64,000 bases of DNA. Source: Planococcus halotolerans. GTDB taxonomy: Bacteria > Bacillota > Bacilli > Bacillales_A > Planococcaceae. Position numbers and translations under genes: made by a program. Below, one piece after another: positions 36,966 to 45,974 of the stretch. The stretch lies in NCBI RefSeq assembly GCF_003289955.1, contig NZ_QLZR01000002.1, positions 248,001 to 312,000 of the forward strand. Reading direction: 5' to 3'. Within the stretch, counting starts at the first letter, position 1. Every line of letters starts with the position of its first letter. The notes beneath the pieces were generated by a model that was given only the letters and a program-made list of their open reading frames with translations, was not told where the DNA came from and made no database searches.

Positions 36966-38015
36966 TTACTTCGCCTCCTTCTTCTTATTTGCTGCCCGCA
37001 GCAACAGTAGGCGGATAATGTAGCCTGAAGCTACAAAGAAAATAATAACAGCAATGACAATTTCAACAATTTCCAAAGGAATTCCCGCTTCGTTCGGCAT
37101 ATTCAATGCGCCGTACTTCAATGAACCGAATAATGTAGCACCGAAAACAACCCCAAGCGGTGTATTCATGCCCAGCAAGGCAACAGCAATTCCGTCAAAT
37201 CCGATTCCTGTAAAGCCGCCTTTTGAGGACACATATTCGAACGTACCAAGCGCTTCCATCGCTCCGGCCAGTCCTGCAAACGCACCGGAAATGACCATCG
37301 CCAGAATGATATTTTTATTGACGTTCATACCCGCATATTCAGAAGCGTTCTGGTTGAACCCGACCGCTTTTAATTCGTAGCCCAATGTAGTCTTTTCAAG
37401 AATCAGCCACATTACACCGACCATGATCAGCGCCAGCAGAATTCCATAATGTAGGCGCGAAAATTCTGTAAGATTCTGAAAGAATTCTGAACGAAGAGAT
37501 GCACTTGTAAAGATTTTTTCAGTACGGTCTCCTCCGTCAGATACTGTTTTAATCAAAGCATTTGTTACATGCAACGCGATATAGTTCATCATAATCGTCA
37601 CGATTACTTCGTGTACGCGGAATTTCGCTTTTAAAAGTCCCGGTACAAAGCCCCATAGCGCTCCGGCAGCTGCTGCTGCCAATATTGCAAGCGGCAAATG
37701 GATGATTTTTGGAAGTTCCACAGCCACACCTACATAAGCTGCTGCGAACCATCCTACGATCAATTGCCCTTCAACACCGATATTGAAAAGTCCTGAGCGG
37801 AATGCAAATGCTACTGCCAGACCCGCCAGTAAATATGGTGTAATTTGACGGAGAGTTTCTCCTATTGTATATAAGTCCCCAAAGATTCCATTCCATAAAG
37901 CTGTATATCCTGTTACAGGGTTATATCCGCTGACAAGCATGATAATAGCTCCGACCAGCAAGCCCAGAATAACGGAAACAAGGGGGACCAGAATATTGGT
38001 CGCTCTATTCGACAT
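36966..38015 (-). CDS. nupP: Nucleoside ABC transporter permease NupP
   Basis: A 349-residue permease, the second membrane subunit of the importer, with about nine hydrophobic segments and the family motif SGLFNIGVEGQLIVG near residue 80, closely parallel to that of NupQ. I chose the ATG at 38015 because AAGGTGAGG lies upstream. It overlaps the nupO end by 11 bases, indicating coupled translation. Confidence 0.93.
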   Translation of the reverse strand: MSNRATNILVPLVSVILGLLVGAIIMLVSGYNPVTGYTALWNGIFGDLYTIGETLRQITPYLLAGLAVAFAFRSGLFNIGVEGQLIVGWFAAAYVGVAVELPKIIHLPLAILAAAAAGALWGFVPGLLKAKFRVHEVIVTIMMNYIALHVTNALIKTVSDGGDRTEKIFTSASLRSEFFQNLTEFSRLHYGILLALIMVGVMWLILEKTTLGYELKAVGFNQNASEYAGMNVNKNIILAMVISGAFAGLAGAMEALGTFEYVSSKGGFTGIGFDGIAVALLGMNTPLGVVFGATLFGSLKYGALNMPNEAGIPLEIVEIVIAVIIFFVASGYIIRLLLLRAANKKKEAK

Positions 38016-39564
38016 GCTGATCCTCACCTTCCTTCAACTTACCTTTTTCATTGTCATCGAGTTTATGCCCGGCCATCAACAAGCCAAGTTGCTGCTCTGT
38101 CGTTGTTTCCGGAGTTACGATATCAACAATTTCACCATCATGGATAACGGCGATACGATCCGATACGTTCATGACTTCATCAAGTTCAAACGAAATCAAT
38201 AATACGGCTTTGCCGTTATCACGTTGCTCGATAAGACGGCTGTGTATGAATTCAATCGCCCCTACATCAAGACCGCGTGTCGGCAAAGCGGCAATCAGCA
38301 GATCTGGATCCCGGTCAACTTCACGTCCGATGATCGCCTTCTGCTGGTTACCGCCCGAAAGCGAACGTGCCAGTTCATGAGGCCCTTGAGTACGGACATC
38401 AAAATCGGCGATGATCTGTTTTGCTTTTTCATTGATTTTGTCATAATCGATAACTCCGTTTTTTGATATCGGTTTTGTGTAATAGGTCTGAAGCGCAATA
38501 TTATGGCCAATCGGGAAATCCAAAACCAAACCATGCTTATGGCGATCCTGCGGAATGTGCCCTACTCCGGCTTCAGTCACTTTACGCGGTTTCAATCCCG
38601 TAACATCTTTTTCATTGATGAAGATTGTACCGCTTTTCACTTTTCTAAGGCCAGTAATGGCTTCGATAAGTTCTGACTGGCCGTTGCCGTCGATTCCAGC
38701 AATTCCGACAATCTCACCCTTGCGCACGTTTAAGTTCAAGTTCTTTACTTTCGCAACACCGCGGTAATCCAGAACAACCAGATCACGGATATCAAGCACC
38801 TCATCTTTAGGAGAGGCAGGGACTTTCTCTGTTTTGAATTCAACCTGTCGGCCAACCATCAGAGAAGCAAGTTCGTTCGGATTTGTTTCAGCAGTAACGA
38901 CTGTCCCAATCCCTTGTCCTTTTCTGATAACAGTAACGCGATCGGAAACATCCATAATCTCTTTCAATTTATGGGTAATCAGAATGATCGATTTACCTTC
39001 TGCGATCAGGCGTTTCATAATCTGCACCAGTTCAATGATTTCCTGCGGAGTCAAGGAAGCGGTCGGCTCATCGAAAATAAGAATTTCAGCTCCACGATAA
39101 AGCGTTTTCAAAATTTCTACGCGCTGCTGCATACCAACCGAAATATCTTCGATGATTGCATATGGATCAACATTCAATCCGTATTGCTCGGATAAAGCCT
39201 GTACTTTATCTGCAGCATCTTTCTTGTTCGTGACACCAAGCTTAGTCGGTTCTGATCCAAGAATGATGTTCTCTGTAACGGAAAAATTCTCCACCAGCAT
39301 AAAATGCTGATGTACCATTCCAATGCCCAAATCATTGGCTACGTTCGGATTTGTAATATCCACTTTCTTCCCGCGGACACGGATTTCTCCGCCTTCTGGC
39401 TGATAAAGTCCGAAAAGAACGTTCATCAATGTCGATTTCCCAGCGCCATTTTCACCCAACAAGGCATGAATTTCACCTTTTTGCAATTGCAGGGTGATGT
39501 TGTCATTGGCGACAAAGTTTCCGAATTCTTTTCGGATGTTCAGCATTTCAACAACATATTCCAC
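38005..39564 (-). CDS. nupO: Nucleoside ABC transporter ATPase NupO
   Basis: A 519-residue protein with two fused ABC ATPase domains, as in sugar/nucleoside importers of the RbsA type. Domain 1 has Walker A GENGAGKST and the signature-region SVGMQQRVEIL; domain 2 has a degenerate Walker A (GIDGNGQSE) and signature LSGGNQQK. Domain 2's Walker B region reads LLIAALPTRGLD. I chose the GTG at 39564, 8 bases after GAGGGAG; this gives the start MEYVVEMLNIRKEF seen in relatives. Confidence 0.94.
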   Translation of the reverse strand: MEYVVEMLNIRKEFGNFVANDNITLQLQKGEIHALLGENGAGKSTLMNVLFGLYQPEGGEIRVRGKKVDITNPNVANDLGIGMVHQHFMLVENFSVTENIILGSEPTKLGVTNKKDAADKVQALSEQYGLNVDPYAIIEDISVGMQQRVEILKTLYRGAEILIFDEPTASLTPQEIIELVQIMKRLIAEGKSIILITHKLKEIMDVSDRVTVIRKGQGIGTVVTAETNPNELASLMVGRQVEFKTEKVPASPKDEVLDIRDLVVLDYRGVAKVKNLNLNVRKGEIVGIAGIDGNGQSELIEAITGLRKVKSGTIFINEKDVTGLKPRKVTEAGVGHIPQDRHKHGLVLDFPIGHNIALQTYYTKPISKNGVIDYDKINEKAKQIIADFDVRTQGPHELARSLSGGNQQKAIIGREVDRDPDLLIAALPTRGLDVGAIEFIHSRLIEQRDNGKAVLLISFELDEVMNVSDRIAVIHDGEIVDIVTPETTTEQQLGLLMAGHKLDDNEKGKLKEGEDQHVE

Positions 39565-39675
39565 TGTTTTCACTCCCTCGAAAACTGTTAAATTCTTATT
39601 TTTTTAATTAATACAGGAAAGGTTTCCATATAAAAAAACCTTTCATCTATTAATTTTTCTGTAAATTTAGGCGAA

Positions 39676-39710
39676 AAAAAATCATAAAGACCGGTTAAAC
39701 CGGTCTTTAT
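39676..39710 (-). terminator. Terminator/attenuator between nupN and nupO
   Basis: ATAAAGACCGGT / ACCGGTCTTTAT, a 12-bp perfect stem with a 3-base loop, followed by a run of T on the minus strand. Placed inside the operon, it would let the binding protein NupN be made in excess of the membrane complex. Confidence 0.85.
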
Positions 39711-39734
39711 GAGAATGACCGTGAAAATCGAAGA

Positions 39735-40814
39735 TTATTCCACAGTTTCTGGAACTGTAATTTCGCCATCAACGATCTGTTGTTTGAATTCTTCGATTTG
39801 AGTCATGATATCCTCTGGAATAGCTCCACGTGAATCTGCAAGGTCAATACCATCGTCAGCAAGACCGTAAACTACAGTTTCGCCACCTGGGAATTCTCCA
39901 TTCATCGCTTGTTCAGAGATGTTGTAAACAGCGTTGTCTACACGTTTAAGAACTGAAGTCAAAGTGATGTTAGTATCGCCAACTTGTCCTTCGTCGTATT
40001 GGTCAGAGTCAACTCCGATTACCCATACGTTTGCATCCGCATCTGCTTCTTTGCGTTCTTTAGCTTCAGTGAAGACACCGTTACCAGTTCCGCCAGCAGC
40101 GTGGAAGATAATATCAGCTCCGCCTTGGTACATACGGTTAGCTGTAGTTTTACCTAATTCCGCTTTATCAAAAGCCCCTGTATATTGAACATCAACTTCA
40201 ACGTCTGGGTTAGCAGCTTCTACTCCAGCAAGGAATCCAGCTTCAAAACGCTCGATTACAGGAATATCCATCCCGCCAACAAAACCGACTTTGCCTGTTT
40301 CAGTCATAAGTGCAGCTGCAACGCCTGCAAGGAACGCGCCTTCTTGTTCTTTGAACAATACGCTTGCAACGTTATCAGCTTCAACTACAGCATCAATGAT
40401 TGCGATTTGAGCATCCGGCTGTTGGGCAGCGATTTCAGCTACTGCGCCTTCCATCAGGAATCCAATACCGAAAACGACATCGAAATCACGACGGATCAAG
40501 TTGTTCAAGTTAGTGTTGTAGTCTGCATCACTTTGCGACTGCAAGTAAGCATAGCCGCCGTCACCTTCTTCAAGTCCGTTGTCTTCCCCAAATCTTTGAA
40601 GACCTTCCCAAGCTGACTGGTTGAAAGATTTATCATCGACACCACCGACGTCAGTAACCATTGCTACTGAGAAGTCGCTTGATTCTTCTGTGCCTTCTCC
40701 TTCGCCACCAGTTGTTGTGTCGGTTGAAGTGTCTTCATCACTGCCGCAGGCAGCCAGCATAGTACCAGCAGCCAGCATTAGAGAAAGACCTAGACCAAAT
40801 TTACGTTTTGTCAA
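39735..40814 (-). CDS. nupN: BMP-family nucleoside-binding lipoprotein NupN
   Basis: A 359-residue substrate-binding lipoprotein. The N-terminal signal peptide ends in the lipobox LAAC, with the lipidated cysteine at Cys23, then a low-complexity Asp/Thr/Gly/Glu linker (about 25-48), then the BMP (PnrA-like) fold, including DVGGVDDKSFNQSAWEGL. I chose the TTG at 40814, preceded by GGGGG at 8 bases. It delivers nucleosides to NupP/NupQ at the membrane exterior. It follows the GntR regulator gene by 47 bases. Confidence 0.94.
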   Translation of the reverse strand: MTKRKFGLGLSLMLAAGTMLAACGSDEDTSTDTTTGGEGEGTEESSDFSVAMVTDVGGVDDKSFNQSAWEGLQRFGEDNGLEEGDGGYAYLQSQSDADYNTNLNNLIRRDFDVVFGIGFLMEGAVAEIAAQQPDAQIAIIDAVVEADNVASVLFKEQEGAFLAGVAAALMTETGKVGFVGGMDIPVIERFEAGFLAGVEAANPDVEVDVQYTGAFDKAELGKTTANRMYQGGADIIFHAAGGTGNGVFTEAKERKEADADANVWVIGVDSDQYDEGQVGDTNITLTSVLKRVDNAVYNISEQAMNGEFPGGETVVYGLADDGIDLADSRGAIPEDIMTQIEEFKQQIVDGEITVPETVE

Positions 40815-40861
40815 TGTAATAACCCCCAAGGTTTTTTTGATATTAGCAGGAATAGTTTGTT

Positions 40862-41590
40862 TTACACACGTTTTCGAACTACATGGAAGCTGAATTTATC
40901 AGCCCTGAAATAGTTCTTCGAGTAAAGCACCACTTGATCGTCTGTATCATAATGGAGCTGTTTTAATACCAACAATGCAGTTTCAGGATCACATTCCAAA
41001 ATCGGAGACGCATCTTCATGGTAGCCGACCGGATCGATATACGTCACTGCATAACTAATATGGGTTTCTCCGCTTTCCTCTATTGCTGAGAAAATGGAGC
41101 TTTCGGCACGGCCCAGAAAATCTTCCGGCAAAAAGCTGGAAAGAACTTTGTCGATGCAATAAACGACAGGTTCACCATTTGCTGTCCGAACCCGTTCAAT
41201 AGTAATTACTGAATCTTCAGGATTGCAATGTAAGCGTTTTATATCATCTTCAGAAGCAAGGCTTTCGGATGTACTCAGATAAATCGAACCAGGTTCCATT
41301 CCCGCCTGCCTGATTGTCTCTGAGACACTTGTCAATTGTTCGATGCCCGATGTAAACACCGGTTTCGGATTGACAAATGTTCCGACGCCATGCCTTCTTA
41401 CTATGATATTATCCTCTTCCAGCAGCCTGAGCGCTTCCCGCAAGGTAGCGCGGCTGACTCCAAGTGTTTTCGCCAATTCGAATTCGGAAGGCAACTTTTC
41501 TTTCTCTTTGTATATTCCGGCAGCAATATCCTGCTTCATCCGATCGATTACTTGGAGATACAATGCCCGATGATCCGATTTAATTGTCAT
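40862..41590 (-). CDS. ymfC: GntR/HutC-family repressor, probable nucleoside-uptake regulator
   Basis: A 242-residue regulator with an N-terminal GntR winged helix (about 3-68, [24 protein letters not shown]) and a C-terminal UTRA ligand-binding domain (about 85-238). It resembles B. subtilis YmfC, reported as NupR, a regulator of nup genes; my recall of that name is moderate. Position at the head of nupNOPQ supports a local regulatory role. I chose the ATG at 41590 because GGTGGTG lies upstream. A candidate operator lies 24 bases upstream of the start. Confidence 0.88.
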   Translation of the reverse strand: MTIKSDHRALYLQVIDRMKQDIAAGIYKEKEKLPSEFELAKTLGVSRATLREALRLLEEDNIIVRRHGVGTFVNPKPVFTSGIEQLTSVSETIRQAGMEPGSIYLSTSESLASEDDIKRLHCNPEDSVITIERVRTANGEPVVYCIDKVLSSFLPEDFLGRAESSIFSAIEESGETHISYAVTYIDPVGYHEDASPILECDPETALLVLKQLHYDTDDQVVLYSKNYFRADKFSFHVVRKRV

Positions 41591-41613
41591 ACGATTCACC
41601 ACCAATGACAGAG

Positions 41614-41627
41614 ATCAGACATCTGAT
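41614..41627. promoter_or_regulatory. Candidate operator of the GntR-family regulator
   Basis: ATCAGA-CA-TCTGAT is a perfect 6-bp inverted repeat with a 2-base centre, just upstream of the regulator's start. Size and position fit an autoregulatory GntR site, but there is no second copy in the window to test it. Confidence 0.4.
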
Positions 41628-41765
41628 GTAAAACATTCCTACTAATCAAAATTACTATAACACTTATTTCCACCGAAATAAATAGTGTTTTGTCGAATTT
41701 CGCGAATTTTTCAGTTACAACTCTTGATTCATGTGCGTAATATGTCACGAAATTTTCGTTATTGT

Positions 41766-44105
41766 CTAATATTCTTCCTGCTTTTGAACTAAAACGGTGC
41801 GGGGTTTGCTGCCTTCATAAGGTCCTACCACTCCGCGCTGTTCCATCTGATCGATAATGCGTGCGGCTCGCGAATAACCAACTCTGAACCGGCGCTGCAG
41901 CATGGAAACGGATGCCGTTTGCATTTCGGTGACAAGCTGTACGGCTTCGTCATAAATTTCATCCGTTTCTTCATCAATGCTTGTTTCTTCGACATCGGAA
42001 GGAATCATATCTTCCTGGTACTGGGCTTTTTGCTGCTCAATGACAAAATCGACGATTTTCTCCACTTCGCTGTCAGACAGGAATGCACCTTGCACACGCA
42101 CCGGTTTTGACTGGCCGGCTCCAAGGAACAACATGTCCCCTCGGCCCAGCAATTTTTCGGCTCCGCCCATATCCAAAATTGTCCGGGAATCAATTGCAGA
42201 TGACACGGCGAATGCGATCCGTGATGGAATATTCGCTTTTATGACACCGGTAATGACGTTGACACTTGGACGCTGGGTCGCAATGATCAAGTGGATGCCG
42301 GCTGCGCGTGCCATTTGCGCAAGACGTGTGATGGCATCTTCCACTTCGTTCGAAGCAACCATCATAAGATCCGCAAGCTCATCAACTATCACAACGATAA
42401 ACGGCAATTTAGGATGTTTATCTTCATTTTCTTCATTAAATACTCTCACATATTCGTTATATCCTTCAATGTTTCTGGTTCCGGTATGAGAAAACAGTTC
42501 ATAGCGCCGCTCCATTTCAGAAACGATTTTCTTCAAAGCCTGTGCTGCTTTTCTCGGATCGGTGACAACCGGCGCCAATAAATGCGGAATGCCGTTATAG
42601 ACATTGAGCTCCACCATTTTTGGATCGATCATCATCATTTTCACTTCGTGCGGTTTTGCACGCATGATGATGCTGGTGATGATGCCGTTAATACATACCG
42701 ATTTCCCGCTCCCGGTAGAACCGGCAACGAGCAGATGCGGCATTTTATTCAATTCCGTCATGACGGCCTGTCCAGTGACGTCACGACCAAGGCCAAACAG
42801 CAGTTTTGAATCCGGTTTATTGTTTTCTTCGGATTCAAGAACTTCACGGAGGCTGACGATTGCGACTTCCGAGTTTGGAACTTCGATGCCGATTGCAGAC
42901 TTGCCTGGAATCGGTGCTTCAATCCGTATGTCCCTGGCAGCAAGTGCCAGTGCCAAATCGTCATGAAGACTGACAATTTTACTGACTTTGACGCCCGTAT
43001 CAGGGAGCACTTCGTATTTTGTAACAGCCGGACCAAGATGGACTTGAGTTACTTTAGCGCGGACTCCAAAACTTTGGAAAGTTTTCTCCAATTTCTTAGC
43101 ATTTTTCTGAATGCCGGAATATTCCCCGCTTTGATCACTGTGCGGCGGCAATGTCAGTAGATCGATTGGAGGCAATTGATACTCCTCATTTTCCAGTTCC
43201 TCCGCAGTTGTCAACAACTGGACTTCCCCGGCTGACTCTTCTTCTGCTTTCGGCTTCGCTTCTTTTGGAGGTTCAGCCTGCTTTGGTTTCACGTTTTCAG
43301 TAAACGCAGAAATGATCGGTTCTTCGGGTGTATCCATATAGACTGTGTCGTTATCATAACCATAATTATCTTCAACAGTTTCCTGCTCCTGTGAATCATT
43401 CAGATTCTCGTTGCGGGAAGCCTGTGCTGTTTTTGTACTGTTTTTCTTTGGCTTATTGCTTGCTCTGTTGAATCGCTGTCCGATGGACTGTAAAATCGGT
43501 CGGAAACTCGGAACCTTCTCAGCGATGAAAGGAGCTGCTGCGCGACCTGTAAGGATTATAGCTCCTATAGATAAAAGAATAAGAGCGATTATCCAGGTGC
43601 CTGCCGTTTCAAAGAGCACGTGCATTATTGCATACAGCATTGCACCCACGATTCCGCCGCCAACTGCTGTGTATTCAGTCCAGATGGTGCCGCTGATCTG
43701 TATCGATTTAACGGTTTCCCCCATCACGTTTGCAGAAGTGATCGGCAATATCGAACTGGCTGCCCATATAAGATGGCAAATCAAAAAGATGCCGGTCAGT
43801 AAAAAGAACGTTCCGACTGATTTTCGAAATTGCGGTTTTGGCCACGTTCTTTTAACCATAATAAAGATTGCCAATGCCGCCAGCACAAACGGCACAAGGA
43901 ACGCCAGGTAGCCTGTCAGGTATTCTGCAGAATTATAGAGCATCCGTCCGACTTTTCCCAATTGGAAAGCCATCAATGCAGCAATGCCAAGCATTACGAT
44001 TCCTATGATTTCAAAAAAGATTGAAGGCATTGGCTGGTTATTTTTCTTGGCTGCTTTCACCTTTGTATTTTTCTTCTTTTTTTTATTTTGTCCACTGCGA
44101 GGCAT
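41766..44105 (-). CDS. spoIIIE: DNA translocase SpoIIIE/FtsK
   Basis: A 779-residue hexameric DNA pump. A basic N-terminus is followed by about four membrane segments (28-190), a variable acidic linker (about 200-300), then alpha/beta motor domains with Walker A AGSTGSGKS (about 465-473) and Walker B VVIVDELADLMM, and a C-terminal gamma winged helix (about 710-775) that reads oriented DNA motifs. It clears trapped chromosome from division septa. Vegetative FtsK-like function explains its presence without sporulation genes. Confidence 0.95.
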   Translation of the reverse strand: MPRSGQNKKKKKNTKVKAAKKNNQPMPSIFFEIIGIVMLGIAALMAFQLGKVGRMLYNSAEYLTGYLAFLVPFVLAALAIFIMVKRTWPKPQFRKSVGTFFLLTGIFLICHLIWAASSILPITSANVMGETVKSIQISGTIWTEYTAVGGGIVGAMLYAIMHVLFETAGTWIIALILLSIGAIILTGRAAAPFIAEKVPSFRPILQSIGQRFNRASNKPKKNSTKTAQASRNENLNDSQEQETVEDNYGYDNDTVYMDTPEEPIISAFTENVKPKQAEPPKEAKPKAEEESAGEVQLLTTAEELENEEYQLPPIDLLTLPPHSDQSGEYSGIQKNAKKLEKTFQSFGVRAKVTQVHLGPAVTKYEVLPDTGVKVSKIVSLHDDLALALAARDIRIEAPIPGKSAIGIEVPNSEVAIVSLREVLESEENNKPDSKLLFGLGRDVTGQAVMTELNKMPHLLVAGSTGSGKSVCINGIITSIIMRAKPHEVKMMMIDPKMVELNVYNGIPHLLAPVVTDPRKAAQALKKIVSEMERRYELFSHTGTRNIEGYNEYVRVFNEENEDKHPKLPFIVVIVDELADLMMVASNEVEDAITRLAQMARAAGIHLIIATQRPSVNVITGVIKANIPSRIAFAVSSAIDSRTILDMGGAEKLLGRGDMLFLGAGQSKPVRVQGAFLSDSEVEKIVDFVIEQQKAQYQEDMIPSDVEETSIDEETDEIYDEAVQLVTEMQTASVSMLQRRFRVGYSRAARIIDQMEQRGVVGPYEGSKPRTVLVQKQEEY

Positions 44106-44133
44106 ATAGTTCCCCCATTTCCTATGTAATCGA

Positions 44134-44178
44134 AAAAGGATTTCCCCCGATAGTTCGGTATGGAAATCCTTTTCCTTT
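44134..44178 (-). terminator. Terminator of rnjB
   Basis: AAAAGGATTTCC (44134-44145) pairs with GGAAATCCTTTT (44162-44173); the minus strand continues CCTTTTTTTC on the exit side of the hairpin's plus-strand mirror and TTTTTCG after it. Confidence 0.75.
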
Positions 44179-44187
44179 TTTTCTATC

Positions 44188-45855
44188 TTAGTATTCCATA
44201 ATAATCGGGATGATCATCGGACGGCGTTTTGTTTGCTGGAACAGATAAGAATTCAACGTGTCGCGAATTTCCTGTTTAATATTGTTCCATTCGAAAGTAT
44301 CGCGCGCAACATATTTTTCAACAACTTTTGTAACCAGTTTCGCTGATTCATCCATCAATTCTTCTGACTCACGCACATATACGAAGCCACGTGAAATCAT
44401 TTCAGGACCGGAAGCGATTTTCTTCTGTTTGCGGTTCAAAGTTACAACTACAATGAAAATGCCATCCTGTGAAAGCAATTTACGGTCACGCAGGACGATA
44501 TTACCCACGTCTCCGATTCCAATTCCATCAATCAATACGTTTCCGGCTGTAACTCTTCCGCTCATACGGACTTTTCCGGCTTTATATTCAACGATATCCC
44601 CTTTATCAGCGATAAAGATCTGGGATTTCTGCAAACCGACTTGCTGCGCCAATTTAGAATGGGCAATCAGCATTTTGTATTCTCCCTGGATCGGGATGAA
44701 GTATTTTGGTTTCATCATATTTAACATCATTTTAAGGTCTTCCTGGCTTCCGTGGCCGGAAACGTGGACTTTTTTGCTTGATGTCAAAACGTGGGCACCG
44801 GCTTTAGCCAGTTTGTTCATTGTCTGATACATCGGTACTTCCATTCCAGGCGATGGCGTGAATGTGATAAGTACTGTATCCGTCTCTTTGATCCGTACGT
44901 CTTTATGCTGTTTGCGAACCATCTTATCAAGAGCTTCCAAAGGCTCGCCCTGGTTACCTGTAACGATAATGACGATTTCTTCATCACGGTATTTATCAAG
45001 ATCCTTCAAAGAAATGACTGTATCTTCACCGGCATTCAAATAGCCGAGGCGCACGCCAACTTCATAGCTGCTTTCCAGGCTTCTTCCCACAACAGCAACT
45101 TTTTTGCCGGTTGCCTGTGCGATATCGAAAACCTGCTGGATGCGGATAAAGTTGGATGAATAAAGTGAAACAAGAATTCTTCCTTCTGCTTTGCGGAACT
45201 CTGAAAGAAGGTGGTCTGCAACCACGATTTCAGAAGTCGTATGACCAGGGCGTTCTGCTTCAGTTGAATCGGATAACAGCATAAGTACGCCGTCATCCCC
45301 TAATTTCGCCATTTTAGCAATGTCCGGCTGGTAACTGCCTTTTGCCGACTGGTCGAATTTAAATTCGCCTGTATGGACAATCGCACCTTCAGATGTGTGG
45401 AAAACGATTCCCAGAGCATCCGGTATGCTGTGTGTTGTATGGAAGAACGTCACATGAGTTGTATCAAAATTCATGCGGCTCTTGTTGGTCACTTCAAAAA
45501 ACTTCACTTGTTTCAAAGAACCCTGTTCTTTTACGTGTTCTTTTGCAAGGCCGATCGTCAATTTAGAGCCATAGACAGGAGCCTGCACTTTTTTCAGCAG
45601 GTATGCAATCGAACCGATTGCATCTTCATGGCCGTGTGTAAGGAATATCCCTTTGACGCGGTCCTTGTTCTCCTCCAGGTAAGTGACATCCGGAATAACG
45701 ATATCCACTCCCAGCATCTCATCTTCCGGGAACATCAGCCCGCTGTCCACTACAAACAGATCTTCATCAATTTCAATTACGTACATCGCTTTGCCGATTT
45801 CTCCGACTCCGCCTAATGGTATTACTCTAATAAGTTCATTTTTAATTTTACTCAA
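44188..45855 (-). CDS. rnjB: Ribonuclease J2
   Basis: A 555-residue metallo-beta-lactamase/beta-CASP RNase that complexes with RNase J1 in mRNA decay and rRNA maturation. The signature metal motif, HxHxDH in fully active relatives, reads HGHEDA here: His74, His76 and Asp78 are kept but position 79 is Ala. Downstream motifs HTGEFKFD, SDST and HVSGHGS are present. This fits the weakly active J2 subunit rather than J1. The start is TTG at 45855, with TAGGAGG upstream. Confidence 0.94.
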   Translation of the reverse strand: MSKIKNELIRVIPLGGVGEIGKAMYVIEIDEDLFVVDSGLMFPEDEMLGVDIVIPDVTYLEENKDRVKGIFLTHGHEDAIGSIAYLLKKVQAPVYGSKLTIGLAKEHVKEQGSLKQVKFFEVTNKSRMNFDTTHVTFFHTTHSIPDALGIVFHTSEGAIVHTGEFKFDQSAKGSYQPDIAKMAKLGDDGVLMLLSDSTEAERPGHTTSEIVVADHLLSEFRKAEGRILVSLYSSNFIRIQQVFDIAQATGKKVAVVGRSLESSYEVGVRLGYLNAGEDTVISLKDLDKYRDEEIVIIVTGNQGEPLEALDKMVRKQHKDVRIKETDTVLITFTPSPGMEVPMYQTMNKLAKAGAHVLTSSKKVHVSGHGSQEDLKMMLNMMKPKYFIPIQGEYKMLIAHSKLAQQVGLQKSQIFIADKGDIVEYKAGKVRMSGRVTAGNVLIDGIGIGDVGNIVLRDRKLLSQDGIFIVVVTLNRKQKKIASGPEMISRGFVYVRESEELMDESAKLVTKVVEKYVARDTFEWNNIKQEIRDTLNSYLFQQTKRRPMIIPIIMEY

Positions 45856-45931
45856 TTTATTTCCTCCTAAAAAAATTCGCCCGTACACATCCATAGAATT
45901 CATTATACGGGAATCGAAGGAAACAGTCCAA

Positions 45932-45970
45932 AGAAAAAAATAAACCGGCGGATTGGCCGGTTTATTTTTA
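45932..45970 (-). terminator. Terminator of asd
   Basis: AATAAACCGGC / GCCGGTTTATT stem-like arms, followed by TTTTTTTC on the minus strand, directly after the asd stop. Confidence 0.85.
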
Positions 45971-45974
45971 GGGA

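Noticed and set aside
41690..41720. CodY box upstream of the GntR-nup operon
   Set aside because: An AT-rich TTTCGCGAA palindrome is present, but it does not match the CodY motif AATTTTCWGAAAATT well.
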